Notes: a model not told the origin generated them from the letters alone. Positions 52,322 through 61,022 are shown, counted from the stretch's first letter. The stretch is 64,000 nucleotides of DNA from Micromonospora sp. WMMD882 (GCF_027497255.1 NZ_CP114903.1:3596001-3660000), one strand, 5' to 3'. A program made the numbers and translations.

Positions 52322-53212
52322 TCAGCGGCCGGACTGGTAGGGGCGGCCGCGCAGGCCACCCGTACGGCGGTAGGAGACCGAGCCGCCGCCGGCGGCCGGG
52401 CGCAGCTCGTCCGGGCGGTCGAGGCCCATGGCGGTACGGCGGACCGCCTCGCGTTGGGCCGCCAGGCGGCGCTGCTGTTCCCGACGGGCCTCCGCCCGAC
52501 GGGCCTGTTCCCGGCGTACCTCGGCCTGCCGGGCGGCCAGCCAGGCGGCCTCCCGGGCCCGGGCCCGCCGCCGCCGGCGCTCGGCCACCGCCCGGGAGCG
52601 CAGGTGCGCCATGTACACCACCAGCAGGGCGCCGGTGACCGAGACGCTGATCCAGAATCCGGGGCCCACCACGATCACGCCGACCAGCTCGACGAAGTTG
52701 AGCAGCACCAGGGCGGCCAGCACCCGGCGGCGGCGGTAGACGGCCGGGGTGTGCTGCCGGCGCTTCGGCGGCCGGCGTCGGGCGGTCCGGCCGGCGCCGG
52801 ACGAGACGGCCCGCAGCCGGCCCCGGCGGCGACCGGGACCACCCGGGGAGGCCGCCCCGGCGGACCCGGACCCGGCGGGCCCGGAAGGCCCGGCAGCAGA
52901 GGACCCGACAGCGGACGGCCCGGCGCCCGACGAGGCAGAGGCAGCCCCGGGCCCGGCGCCGGTCGCGGCGGAAGCGGAGGAGGGAGCGGCGTCGGCGGTG
53001 AGGGTGACGACGAGGGTGCGGGGCGGGCGGACCGGGCGGCGGCCGGGGACAGTACGCCGGCGCCGACGGCGCTGGAGCACCCGCGCCGTCGACTGCGCCC
53101 GCTCCGCCACCAGCCGTTCCGTGGCGTCGTACCGGCGGACGAGGGCCGGGGCGAGGGCCAGCAGGCCGGCGGCGGCGAGGACGGCGAGGAGCACCGAGGT
53201 CGGCACCCTCAC
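52322..53212 (-). CDS. glpR: GlpR/SepX-like membrane protein (Glp receptor)
   Basis: A 296-residue protein with an N-terminal membrane helix (VLLAVLAAAGLLALAP), an Arg-rich and Ala/Gly/Ser-rich disordered middle and two more hydrophobic stretches near 175-205. The C-terminus is a long Arg/Ala coiled-coil-like stretch (AERRRRRARAREAAWLAARQ). Together with the next genes (rimJ-type acetyltransferase, MoeA-like glp, galU, folate cyclo-ligase, ruc) it matches the conserved actinobacterial block in which GlpR, SepX in Streptomyces, recruits Glp to the division site. GTG 53212 is annotated; GTG 53206 behind GGGAGG is possible. Confidence 0.82.
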   Translation of the reverse strand: MRVPTSVLLAVLAAAGLLALAPALVRRYDATERLVAERAQSTARVLQRRRRRRTVPGRRPVRPPRTLVVTLTADAAPSSASAATGAGPGAASASSGAGPSAVGSSAAGPSGPAGSGSAGAASPGGPGRRRGRLRAVSSGAGRTARRRPPKRRQHTPAVYRRRRVLAALVLLNFVELVGVIVVGPGFWISVSVTGALLVVYMAHLRSRAVAERRRRRARAREAAWLAARQAEVRREQARRAEARREQQRRLAAQREAVRRTAMGLDRPDELRPAAGGGSVSYRRTGGLRGRPYQSGR

Positions 53213-53391
53213 CCCTCCCGTCGCCGAAGTTCGGACAGTCGCGCGCCGGCCGCAGGATTGTCGACCGGGCGCCCCCCGTTCCGCCGATCATGCGGCCACC
53301 GCAGCGCTTGCCACAGCTTGCAGTCACCTGAGGTTACGGGTGACCAGCCAGGATGGCGCCGCGCCGCGCCGGATCACCACCGGCGGGACGG

Positions 53392-54042
53392 CTATCCGGT
53401 GGTGGCGCGCAGCCGGTGCCAGCGGGCCAGCAGACCGCCCTCGGCGGCCACCTCCTCGCTGGTCAAGGCGTACCCGATGTGGTCCCGCCACGCTCCGTCG
53501 ATGTGCATGTACCGGGGGTGGTAGGCCTCCTCACGGAAGCCGAGCTTCTCGACCACCCGGCGGGACGGCCTGTTCTCCGGGCGGATGTTGACCTCGATCC
53601 GGTGCAGGCCACCCGGCCCGAAGGCGTGGTCCACGGCGAGCGCCAGCGCGGTCGGGATGACCCCGCGACCGGCCGTCCGGCCGTCCACCCAGTAGCCGGC
53701 GTACCCGGAGCAGAACGCCCGGCGCACGATGTTGCCGATGTTCAGGTGCCCGACCAGGCGTTCCGGCCCGTCGTCGGCGCGCAGGCACACCGCGAACGGC
53801 ATGCCCTCGCCGCGTCGGGCGGTGCGTCGCTGGTCGCGGTGGACGTAGCGGAACGCGATCGGCGAGTTCGTCTCGTCCCAGCGGCCCGGGAGCACCGACT
53901 CCCAGGGGGCCAGCCAGGCCCGGTTGGCGCGGCGGATCTCCGACCAGGCCGCCGCGTCGGAACGCCGGTACGGCCGCAGCAGCACCGGCCCGTCGGCGAG
54001 CACGACCGGCCAGCCGGGAACACTACCGAAGAACACCGTCAC
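53392..54042 (-). CDS. RimJ/RimL-type N-acetyltransferase
   Basis: A 216-residue GNAT enzyme resembling ribosomal-protein or protein N-terminal acetyltransferases. It shows GPVLLRPYRRSDAAAW, LVGHLNIGNIVRRAF, the acetyl-CoA loop DGRTAGRGVIPTAL and ENRPSRRVVEKLGF. GTG 54042 overlaps the glp stop (GTGA). The same order occurs in mycobacteria (Rv0995). Target unknown. Confidence 0.9.
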   Translation of the reverse strand: MTVFFGSVPGWPVVLADGPVLLRPYRRSDAAAWSEIRRANRAWLAPWESVLPGRWDETNSPIAFRYVHRDQRRTARRGEGMPFAVCLRADDGPERLVGHLNIGNIVRRAFCSGYAGYWVDGRTAGRGVIPTALALAVDHAFGPGGLHRIEVNIRPENRPSRRVVEKLGFREEAYHPRYMHIDGAWRDHIGYALTSEEVAAEGGLLARWHRLRATTG

Positions 54043-55352
54043 CGCCTCCGGTCCAGCAGCAGCACGTCCACCGTGGAGCCGGCCGCCGCGGTGGTCACCC
54101 GCTCGCCGAGCACCAGCAGGCCGTTCGCCTCGGCCAGCCCCGAGAGGGTACGCGGTCCGCCCGCGAGGGGTTGCACGGTGTACCCGCCGCCGCGCCGTTC
54201 GGCCACGTGGGCGGGACGGAACTCGCGCAGCCCCCCGGGGGACGTGACGGTCTCCAGCAGGTGCGCCCGGACGCTCGGCCGGAACACCGGCTCCGCCCCG
54301 GCCAGCAGGTTGATCGCCGGACGGGCCAGCACCTCGAAGCCGATCATGGCCGCGCCGGGCTCGCCGGGCAGGCAGACCACCGGCACCTCCTCCGCCCCGA
54401 CCGTGCCGAAGCCGAGCGCCGTACCCGGGTAGAGGGCGACCTCGGTGAAGGTGACCGGCCCGGCGCGGCCCCCGTCGCGGCGGGTGAGGACCCGGCGGAC
54501 CATGTCGCCCGGCCCGGTGCCGGTGCCGCCGGTGGTGATGATCAGGTCGGCCCGGAGGGTCTGGTCCTCCAGCAGGCCGCGCAGCGCCTCCGGGTCGTCG
54601 TCGCAGATCCCCACCCGGTACGCGAGCGCGCCCACCTCGGCGGCGGCGGCGGTCAACGCGTGCGAGTTGGCGTCCACCACCTGGCCGGGCTGGCTGCCCC
54701 GGCCCACGTCGACCAGCTCGTCACCGGTGGCCACGATGACCACCCGGGGGCTGGGCCGGACCACCACGTGCCCGAGGCCGGTGGCGGCGAACACCGCCAC
54801 CAGCGCCGGTGAGACGTACGTGCCGGCGCGGGCGAGCAGGGTGCCGGCGGGCAGCTCGTCCCCGGCGCGGCGGAGCCCGTACCCGCGTTTGGGGACGCGG
54901 TAGATCTCCACGGCGGCCATGCCCTGGTCGGTCCACTCCACCGGCACCACCACGTCGGCGGTGACCGGCAGCGGGGCCCCGGCCGCCACCGAGAAGCAGG
55001 CGTTCGGGGTGAGCCGGACCGGCCGCCAACTGGCCGCGCCGAGGTCACCGACCACGTTCAGCCGGACGGTGCGACCGCCCGGTGAGCCGCCGTGGCCCGA
55101 GGCGTACCCGGCGTTGCGGGCCGCGGCGGCGATGTCGTCCCAGCGGGCCGCGTACCCGTCCACGGCCGCCTGGTCGAACGCCGGGTACGCGTGCGGCGCG
55201 ACGACGTCCTCGGCGAGGACGTTGCCGTACGCCTGGGTGAGGTCGAGGTCGAGCGGAGGCAGCGCGCGTAACCTGCGCAGCACGCTGCCCAGGTAGTCGG
55301 CGAGCGGCGTCAACTCGTTCGCGGCCGCCTCGGCGTCGGCCGTCGCGGTCAT
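54039..55352 (-). CDS. glp: Gephyrin-like molybdotransferase Glp (MoeA paralogue)
   Basis: A 437-residue MoeA-fold protein. Domain I begins LTPLADYLGSVL. AVDGYA (about 64-69), the GxP-type VPVEW, the molybdopterin-binding TGDELV and TTGGTGTGPGD loops, and LPGEPGAAMIGFE are all present. MoeA inserts molybdate into molybdopterin. In this genomic context the closest relatives are the Glp proteins that bind FtsZ together with GlpR in actinobacterial division, so a moonlighting structural role is likely. ATG 55352 overlaps the galU stop (ATGA). Confidence 0.9.
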   Translation of the reverse strand: MTATADAEAAANELTPLADYLGSVLRRLRALPPLDLDLTQAYGNVLAEDVVAPHAYPAFDQAAVDGYAARWDDIAAAARNAGYASGHGGSPGGRTVRLNVVGDLGAASWRPVRLTPNACFSVAAGAPLPVTADVVVPVEWTDQGMAAVEIYRVPKRGYGLRRAGDELPAGTLLARAGTYVSPALVAVFAATGLGHVVVRPSPRVVIVATGDELVDVGRGSQPGQVVDANSHALTAAAAEVGALAYRVGICDDDPEALRGLLEDQTLRADLIITTGGTGTGPGDMVRRVLTRRDGGRAGPVTFTEVALYPGTALGFGTVGAEEVPVVCLPGEPGAAMIGFEVLARPAINLLAGAEPVFRPSVRAHLLETVTSPGGLREFRPAHVAERRGGGYTVQPLAGGPRTLSGLAEANGLLVLGERVTTAAAGSTVDVLLLDRRR

Positions 55353-56311
55353 GTATTAGGACCGCCCGACGCGTCGGAGGCGACGAACTCGCCCAGCCAG
55401 GCGCGGAACTCCTTGCCGAGGTCCTCCCGCTCGCAGGCGAGCTGGACGACGGTCTGGAGGTAGCCGAGCGGCATGCCGGTGTCGTAGCGGGTGCCCCGGT
55501 AGACGATGGCGTGCACCGGTGTGCCCTCGCCGCGCAGCAGCTCCATCGCGTCGGTCAACTGGATCTCGCCGCCGCTGCCCGGCCCGGTACGGCGGATCGC
55601 GTCGAAGATCGTGCCGGGCAGCACGTACCGGCCGAGGACGGCGAGGTTGCTCGGGGCGTCCTCCGGCTTGGGCTTCTCCACCATGCCGGTCACCTTGACG
55701 ACCTCGCCGATGTCGGTGAGCTCCGCCTCGGCCGGCTCCACCGAGGCGATGCCGTACCGCTTGGTCTCGGCGGGGTCGACCTCGAAGAAGGCCAGCACGA
55801 TGCCGCCGGTGCGGGCCTGGAGCTCCAGCATGGCCGGCAGCAGCGGCTCGGTCGGCTTGACGAACTCGTCGCCGAGCAGCACCGCGAACGGCTGGTCGCC
55901 GACGTGCGCCTCGGCGTACCCGACGGCGTGGCCCAGACCGAGCTGCTCCGGCTGCCGTACGGTGTAGATGTCGGCCAGCTCGCCGGGGCGTCTGACGGCG
56001 GCCAGCCGTTCCTCGTCGCCCTTGGCCTCCAGCCGGGCCTCCAGGTCCGGCCGGCGGTCGAAGTGGTCGACCATCGAGGTCTTGCCCCGGCCGGTGATCA
56101 GCAGGACGTCGTCGATGCCGGCCTGGGCGGCCTCCTCGACGATGTACTGCAACACCGGCCGGTCGACCACCGGCAGCAGCTCCTTGGGCACCGCCTTGGT
56201 CGCGGGCAGAAACCGGGTGGCCAGACCGGCGGCCGGGATGACAGCCTTGACCGCCCGGGACCGGCCGGTCGAGGTGGGCGCCGTTGAAGGGTTCGCGCGA
56301 TGCTCCGACAT
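55349..56311 (-). CDS. galU: UTP--glucose-1-phosphate uridylyltransferase
   Basis: A 320-residue GalU. It shows the nucleotide-binding VIPAAGLATRFLPATKAVPKE start, PVLQYIVEEA, LGLGHAVGYAE, LLGDEF (catalytic Asp) and VEKPKPE (catalytic Lys). It makes UDP-glucose for wall glycans and trehalose. The ATG lies 6 nt behind TAGTCT, so translation is probably leaderless. It heads the galU-glp-acetyltransferase-glpR unit. Confidence 0.97.
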   Translation of the reverse strand: MSEHRANPSTAPTSTGRSRAVKAVIPAAGLATRFLPATKAVPKELLPVVDRPVLQYIVEEAAQAGIDDVLLITGRGKTSMVDHFDRRPDLEARLEAKGDEERLAAVRRPGELADIYTVRQPEQLGLGHAVGYAEAHVGDQPFAVLLGDEFVKPTEPLLPAMLELQARTGGIVLAFFEVDPAETKRYGIASVEPAEAELTDIGEVVKVTGMVEKPKPEDAPSNLAVLGRYVLPGTIFDAIRRTGPGSGGEIQLTDAMELLRGEGTPVHAIVYRGTRYDTGMPLGYLQTVVQLACEREDLGKEFRAWLGEFVASDASGGPNT

Positions 56312-56317
56312 GTCGCG

Positions 56318-56323
56318 AGACTA
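56318..56323 (-). promoter_or_regulatory. -10 box TAGTCT for galU, overlapping a stop codon
   Basis: TAGTCT ends 6 nt before the galU ATG. Its first three bases are the TAG stop codon of the upstream diguanylate cyclase gene. Confidence 0.5.
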
Positions 56324-58555
56324 TCGGCCACAGCCCTGTCGCGGCGGGTGTGGCCCGGAAGACGCGCCGCCGCCGGCCGCGTGAGAAACGCCTCCACCGG
56401 CCCCGGCTGCGGCCCCGTTCGGCGTGTGTTCGACTGGACCGGTGTGGGCGCCCGCCCGGGGCAGCCCGTCGTCCGGTGGGGCCGCCCCCGGCTGCACGGG
56501 GATCTCCTCGGTCGCCGGCCGGGCCGGCGCCGCCGCCATCCGGTACGTGTCCCGCCCGCCCGCCTTGGCCGCGTACAACGCGTCGTCGGCCGCGTCCAGC
56601 ACCTGCTGCCCGGCGCCGGCGTGGTCGGGATAGACGGCGATGCCCACCGAGACGGTCACCGGGATGCGCAGCGGGCCGCCCCCGGGCGGCCCGGAGTGCG
56701 ACTCGGCGAGGATCGGATGGTCCCGGACGGCCGCGCCGAGCCGTTCGGCCACGATCGTCGCGCCCCGGGCGTCGGTCTCCGGCAGCAGCAGCACGAACTC
56801 CTCCCCACCGGACCGGAACGCCAGGTCCACCTCGCGGATCTCGGCGCGTACCCGGTGCGCGAACTCGACGAGCACCGCGTCGCCGACCGCGTGCCCGTAC
56901 GTGTCGTTGACCGTCTTGAACCTGTCCAGGTCGAGGGCGAGGACGCTGAGCATCCGGCCGAACCGGCTGGCCCGTTCCACCTCCCGCCGGATCGACTCGC
57001 GCAGGTAGCGGTAGTTCCACAGGCCGGTGAGCGGGTCGGTCAGCGACAGCCGTTGCGCCTCCTCGTGCACCCGGACGTTCTCCACCGCGACCGCCGCGTC
57101 GCCGGCGAACGTCCGCAGGGTCACCAGGTCGCCGTCGTCGAACTCGTCGACGCCCAGCCGGTCGTAGAGGACCAGCACGCCCAGCGTCCCGCCCGGCTCG
57201 GTCCCGCCGCCGTCGGTCTGGCCCGCCCCGGCGGGCGCGGCGAACGGCACCGCGACGTACGTGTGGCCGTGCGGCTCGCCCGGTGGCGTCGTCCCCGGCT
57301 CGATCCGGCCGCGCCGGGGCTCGCCGGTGGCGGCCACCCCGCCGATGACGCCGACGCCGACCGGCACCCGCAGCGCCGCCGGCTCCGGCCGGACGGCCTC
57401 CGCCGGCCACCGGCCGTCGAAGCCGGCCACACATTGTCCGACCAGGGCGCCGCCCTCCTCCACCAGCAGCACCGCGCCGGCCTGCGCCCCGGTGGCGGCG
57501 AGCGCGCTGTGCAGGATGACCCGCAGGATGCGGTCCAGGTCGTGGGTGCTGGCCAGGGTGTCGCCGAGCACCGACAGGTGACCGCGCAACTGGTCCCGGC
57601 TGCTGGTCAGCGCGGTCACGTACGACCGGGTCTCCCGGGTCATCCGGTTGAACGCGGCGGCCAGCCGCCCGATCTCGTCGGCCGCCCGCACCGGCACCCG
57701 GGTCGTCAGGTCGCCCCCGGCGACCCGGTCGGCCGCGTGGGCCAGCTCCACCAGCGGCCGGGTGGTGACCCGGGCCAGCCGCCAGGCGGTGAGCACGGCG
57801 AGCAGCCCGGCGAGGAGCACCGCGGCGACCAGTCCGGCGTACCGGCCGGGGGGTGGGCCGTCGCCGGCGGAGAGCACCAACGGCAGCGGCTGGCCGGGGG
57901 CCGGGCCGACCCGGCGGACCTGCCGTCCGCCGCCGGCGCTGGTGATCCGGTCGTCTCCGGCGGGGGCGACGGCGGCCAGCACCTCGTCGCGTACCCCCGG
58001 GTCCTCGGTGGTCTGGGCGATGCCGGCGGGACCGGCCAGCAGGGTGACCTCGACGCCGGTGACGGCGGCCAGCCGCGCGACGAACCCGGGGTCGACGGCC
58101 TGGACCGCGGCGACCCGGCCCAGGGCGACGCCGGTCGGGTCGCGCAGCTCCACCTCGACGGTGAGCGCCCGGACCGTCCCGTCGTTGGTGGGCCCGGGGC
58201 CGACGCAGTCCGCCCAGGGGCGGGGCGGGGCGTCCGGGGTGGCCTGCACCGACCGGCCGGTGGCGTCGGTGACCAGCACGGCGGCGGCGAGCCCCCGACG
58301 GACCACCTGGGCGGCGGCCTCGGCGCGGGCGGCCGGGTCGGCGCCGCTGAGCGCGACCGCGTCGGCGGCGGCCCGGAGCTGCTGGCAGAGGGCGTCGACG
58401 GAGGTGCGGACCGCCCCGGCGGCCAGGCCGAGGCGTTCGGCGGACCGCTGGTGGTCGACGGTGGCCAGGGTGGTGGCGACGAAGAACGCCCCGAGCAGGA
58501 CCGGACCCAGCACCACCGCGAGGAAGGCTGCGGTCAGTCGCCCGCGTAGCGTCAC
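56321..58555 (-). CDS. Membrane diguanylate cyclase (HAMP-GAF-GGDEF)
   Basis: A 744-residue sensor. A first membrane helix (about 9-30), an extracytoplasmic sensing domain (about 31-235), a second helix (about 238-258) and a HAMP domain (about 258-310) are followed by a GAF domain (about 335-490) and a GGDEF domain. The last has LTDPLTGLWNYRYL, DLDRFKTVNDTYGH and an active-site GGEEF at 583-587, so it should make cyclic-di-GMP. The C-terminal 80 residues are Pro/Gly-rich. GTG 58555 is chosen for its GGGGGGA ribosome site. No inhibitory RxxD site is evident before GGEEF. Confidence 0.92.
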   Translation of the reverse strand: MTLRGRLTAAFLAVVLGPVLLGAFFVATTLATVDHQRSAERLGLAAGAVRTSVDALCQQLRAAADAVALSGADPAARAEAAAQVVRRGLAAAVLVTDATGRSVQATPDAPPRPWADCVGPGPTNDGTVRALTVEVELRDPTGVALGRVAAVQAVDPGFVARLAAVTGVEVTLLAGPAGIAQTTEDPGVRDEVLAAVAPAGDDRITSAGGGRQVRRVGPAPGQPLPLVLSAGDGPPPGRYAGLVAAVLLAGLLAVLTAWRLARVTTRPLVELAHAADRVAGGDLTTRVPVRAADEIGRLAAAFNRMTRETRSYVTALTSSRDQLRGHLSVLGDTLASTHDLDRILRVILHSALAATGAQAGAVLLVEEGGALVGQCVAGFDGRWPAEAVRPEPAALRVPVGVGVIGGVAATGEPRRGRIEPGTTPPGEPHGHTYVAVPFAAPAGAGQTDGGGTEPGGTLGVLVLYDRLGVDEFDDGDLVTLRTFAGDAAVAVENVRVHEEAQRLSLTDPLTGLWNYRYLRESIRREVERASRFGRMLSVLALDLDRFKTVNDTYGHAVGDAVLVEFAHRVRAEIREVDLAFRSGGEEFVLLLPETDARGATIVAERLGAAVRDHPILAESHSGPPGGGPLRIPVTVSVGIAVYPDHAGAGQQVLDAADDALYAAKAGGRDTYRMAAAPARPATEEIPVQPGAAPPDDGLPRAGAHTGPVEHTPNGAAAGAGGGVSHAAGGGASSGPHPPRQGCGR

Positions 58556-58638
58556 GCTTCCCCCCGGAAGTTCCACGCCCGATGCTGCGATGCTTACACA
58601 GCGACACCAGTAGACAGCCGTTGCGTCAGGAGTGTTGC

Positions 58639-59292
58639 GTGACAGATTTTTCTGATGGAGCGGAAGAGCCGCGTGATTCCTCCGGCGCGCCCGGGGATTC
58701 CGCCGGGTCGAAGCGCGGACGCCGGGTCGCGTCGCTCGCCCGCCGCCGGGCGCTCACCGCCGCCGAGCGGACCGCCGCCGCGACCGCCGTCGCGGGCACG
58801 CTCGTCGATCTAGTACGCCGGCTGCGGCCCCGCCGGATGACCGGGTACGTGCCGGTGGGCGCCGAGCCGGGCGGGGCCGACCTGCCGGAGCTGCTCCGGG
58901 CGGCGCTGCCGCCGGACGCGGAGCTGCTGCTGCCGGTGCTCCGGGCCGACCTGGACCTCGACTGGGCCGGGTACACCGGCCCGGAGGCGCTGGTCGTGGC
59001 CGGTCGGGGGATGCGGGAGCCGGCCGGGCCCCGGCTCGGCCGGGCGGCGGTGGCCGGGGCGGAGCTGGTGGTGGTGCCGGCGCTCGCGGTGGACCGGCGC
59101 GGGCTGCGGCTGGGGCGCGGCGGCGGCTCGTACGACCGGGCGCTGGCCCGGCTGCCCGCCGACGCCTGGACGGTCGCCCTGCTGCACGACGGGGAGCTGG
59201 TCGACGGGCTGCTGCCCGCCGAGCCGCACGACCGTCCGGTCCGCGCGGCGATCACGCCGACCGGCGGGTTGCGGGAATTGACGGGGGCTTGA
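58639..59292 (+). CDS. 5-formyltetrahydrofolate cyclo-ligase
   Basis: A 217-residue enzyme that converts 5-formyl-THF to 5,10-methenyl-THF with ATP. Visible features are RRRALTAAERTAAA at the N-terminus, the active-site VVPALAVDRRGLRLGRGGGSYDRAL (ATP and folate loop, about 155-180) and the final EPHDRPVRAAITP. GTG 58639 has AGGAG 6 nt upstream. The first 35 residues are Gly/Ser-rich and not conserved. It is the first gene of the folate-ruc pair, divergent from the diguanylate cyclase. Confidence 0.93.
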   Translation: MTDFSDGAEEPRDSSGAPGDSAGSKRGRRVASLARRRALTAAERTAAATAVAGTLVDLVRRLRPRRMTGYVPVGAEPGGADLPELLRAALPPDAELLLPVLRADLDLDWAGYTGPEALVVAGRGMREPAGPRLGRAAVAGAELVVVPALAVDRRGLRLGRGGGSYDRALARLPADAWTVALLHDGELVDGLLPAEPHDRPVRAAITPTGGLRELTGA

Positions 59293-59331
59293 CCACTACG
59301 GCTGGACGAACCCGGGTCGAATGGCGCACCA

Positions 59332-59358
59332 TTGGCACTCGAACAGGTCGAGTGCCAA
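59332..59358. promoter_or_regulatory. CIRCE operator (HrcA site) upstream of ruc
   Basis: TTGGCACTC-N9-GAGTGCCAA is a perfect CIRCE-type inverted repeat, 27 nt before the ruc start codon. It predicts HrcA repression and heat-shock induction. Confidence 0.9.
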
Positions 59359-59385
59359 GAGGCCGTGCCAGATCCGGAGGAGAAC

Positions 59386-59787
59386 GTGCCTACGTACCAG
59401 TACGCCTGCACCGCGTGCGGCAATCAGCTTGAGGCGGTGCAGTCCTTCTCCGACGAGCCGCTGACCGAGTGCCCGGCGTGTACGGGGCGGCTGCGCAAGG
59501 TGTTCAACTCGGTCGGCATCGTCTTCAAGGGCTCCGGCTTCTACCGCACCGACTCGCGGACGTCCGGGGCCGAGCCGCTGACCGGCGGCAAGTCGGGCAA
59601 GTCCGAGTCGTCCTCCGGTGCCACGTCGTCGTCGGGATCGGGCTCGTCGGACTCGTCCGGGTCGGGCTCGTCGGCGGGGTCGACCGGCTCCGGCGCCTCG
59701 TCCTCCGGTGGGTCCTCGTCCGGTGGGTCCTCGTCGGCTGGTGGCTCGTCGTCGGCCAAGGCTCCGGCCGGCAGCGCCTCCTCCTGA
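59386..59787 (+). CDS. ruc: FmdB-family zinc-ribbon protein, Ruc-like redox chaperone
   Basis: A 133-residue protein. The N-terminal zinc ribbon holds two CxxC pairs (YACTACGN, about Cys8/Cys11, and TECPACTG, about 30-33), followed by FNSVGIVFKGSGFYRTD. Residues about 65-133 are almost only Ser, Gly and Ala and are disordered. M. tuberculosis Rv0991c (Ruc), a redox-regulated chaperone under HrcA control, has the same domain order and lies in the same gene block. GTG 59386 has CGGAGGAG upstream, and the CIRCE element supports heat-shock control. Confidence 0.88.
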   Translation: MPTYQYACTACGNQLEAVQSFSDEPLTECPACTGRLRKVFNSVGIVFKGSGFYRTDSRTSGAEPLTGGKSGKSESSSGATSSSGSGSSDSSGSGSSAGSTGSGASSSGGSSSGGSSSAGGSSSAKAPAGSASS

Positions 59788-59795
59788 CCGACCGG

Positions 59796-59975
59796 TCAGT
59801 CCCAGTGCGGGGGGCGCTCGGCCAGCAGACGGTCGTCGTTGTCACCGACCCGCTCACCCCAACCCCGGTCGGTGTCGTCGACGGTCTGCTCGGGCAGCAC
59901 CACGAAGTCGTCGCTCAGGTCGACGGTGCGATCGTCGTCGCCGGGGGCGCGTACGGTCAGGTCCTCCGTGCTCAC
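59796..59975 (-). CDS. Small acidic hypothetical protein
   Basis: A 59-residue, Asp/Glu-rich soluble protein (STEDLTVRAPGDDDRTV, LPEQTVDDTDRGWGE, ERPPHWD at the end). GTG 59975 is fixed by TAGGCT 7 nt upstream. The DRGWGER...DNDDRLL...RPPHWD tail looks like a conserved short actinobacterial family, but I cannot name it. Convergent with ruc, 8 bp apart. Confidence 0.75.
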   Translation of the reverse strand: MSTEDLTVRAPGDDDRTVDLSDDFVVLPEQTVDDTDRGWGERVGDNDDRLLAERPPHWD

Positions 59976-59982
59976 GGCGCAG

Positions 59983-59988
59983 AGCCTA
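59983..59988 (-). promoter_or_regulatory. -10 box TAGGCT, probable leaderless start
   Basis: TAGGCT on the minus strand ends 7 nt before the GTG at 59975. Confidence 0.5.
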
Positions 59989-60152
59989 GCCGAGCCGTGG
60001 TCCGTGCGCCCAGCGCCAGGGTGGCGCCCCGCCACCACCCTCGGGCCGCCACGGCCGTCGCCGCCAGGGCGGCGTCCGGCGGCCGGAAGGCGCGCGTCGC
60101 CCACGGACGGCGGGCGCCTCGCGCCCGGGCCACGGTCCACGGGTCGGGCCGG

Positions 60153-60158
60153 TAGCGT
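60153..60158 (+). promoter_or_regulatory. -10 box TAGCGT, probable leaderless start
   Basis: TAGCGT ends 8 nt before the GTG at 60167. Confidence 0.45.
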
Positions 60159-60166
60159 CGGACGAC

Positions 60167-60526
60167 GTGACGACGTCCCACGGCTCCGACGACGACCACT
60201 GGCGACGGCCGCCGGCCGGCGGGCCCCCGCCGCCACCGGCCGAGCCGCAGCCACCGTCGGCCATGCCGCCGCCGCAGCCGGCCATGCCGCCGCAGCCCAG
60301 CGGCGGCGGCTACGCCGGTCCCCCGCCGACCACGCCGCCACCACCCGACTGGCGGCCCCCCGTGCACCTGCAACCCCCGCCGCCGCGCCGGCTCCCGGCC
60401 CAGGACGCGGACGCGCTGGACGCAGCCGAGACCCGCGCCCAACACGTCACCTACGGTCTCGCGGGGGTCGCCGGGCTGGTGCTGCTGGTGGTGATCTGCG
60501 CGGTCTGCGCCCGCACCCTGCTCTGA
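60167..60526 (+). CDS. Proline-rich tail-anchored membrane protein
   Basis: A 119-residue protein. Residues 15-80 are Pro/Gln/Gly-rich and disordered, residues about 80-94 are an acidic helix (DADALDAAETRAQHV), and a C-terminal helix (YGLAGVAGLVLLVVICAVCA) probably anchors it with the Pro-rich part in the cytoplasm. Unknown function. Convergent with the DUF2231 gene. Confidence 0.78.
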   Translation: MTTSHGSDDDHWRRPPAGGPPPPPAEPQPPSAMPPPQPAMPPQPSGGGYAGPPPTTPPPPDWRPPVHLQPPPPRRLPAQDADALDAAETRAQHVTYGLAGVAGLVLLVVICAVCARTLL

Positions 60527-60539
60527 CGGGTCGGTCCGC

Positions 60540-61022
60540 TCAGAGCACGCCGGTCCAGACGGCCCGCGCGCCCGACTCACCGGTCAGGTAGACGTAGACG
60601 ACCGCGAATCCGGCCAGCACGATCACCACCCCGGTCGCCACCGTCGCCACCCACCCGGGCAGCCCCGACACCCCGGGCCGCCCACTGGTCAACGCGAGCA
60701 GCACGAGCGCCGCCACGGCGAGCGCCAGGGTGACCCACTGCAGCAGCTCACCGTACTCGGCGTGGGCCTCGACCTGGGAAAGGATCTGCGGCGGGTAGCC
60801 GCGCTCGCGGAGCGCCGCCTCGAACGCCTCACCGGACTCGGTCGCCACCCAGGCCAGCACCGGCGTCACCACGGCGAGCACGCCCACCGCCCAGCCGAGG
60901 CGGCCACGCCAGCGGGGCAGCAGCCCGTAGGCGACGGCCAGCAACGCCAGCAGCGGCACGAACACCACGACCGCGTGCACGACCAGGACGTGCCCGGGCA
61001 ACCCATCGATCTTTTCGAACAC
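60540..61022 (-). CDS. DUF2231 membrane protein
   Basis: A 160-residue protein with four membrane helices. It begins FEKIDGLPGHVLVVHAVVVFVPL, the DUF2231 signature in which the His residues may bind haem or metal, and continues with an ATESGEAFE loop and HAEYGELLQW. GTG 61022 is chosen for GGAGG 5 nt upstream. It is divergent from the Fur-family gene. Confidence 0.88.
   Translation of the reverse strand: MFEKIDGLPGHVLVVHAVVVFVPLLALLAVAYGLLPRWRGRLGWAVGVLAVVTPVLAWVATESGEAFEAALRERGYPPQILSQVEAHAEYGELLQWVTLALAVAALVLLALTSGRPGVSGLPGWVATVATGVVIVLAGFAVVYVYLTGESGARAVWTGVL

Noticed and set aside
55356..58607. Very long minus-strand open frame (over 1000 codons) across galU and the cyclase gene
   Set aside because: Arg/Pro/Gly-only translation without motifs. 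It is a shadow frame of the real galU and diguanylate cyclase genes in GC-rich DNA.
59289..59325. TTGACC upstream of CIRCE as a defined promoter
   Set aside because: No acceptable -10 hexamer lies at 16-19 bp spacing, so only the CIRCE operator is annotated.
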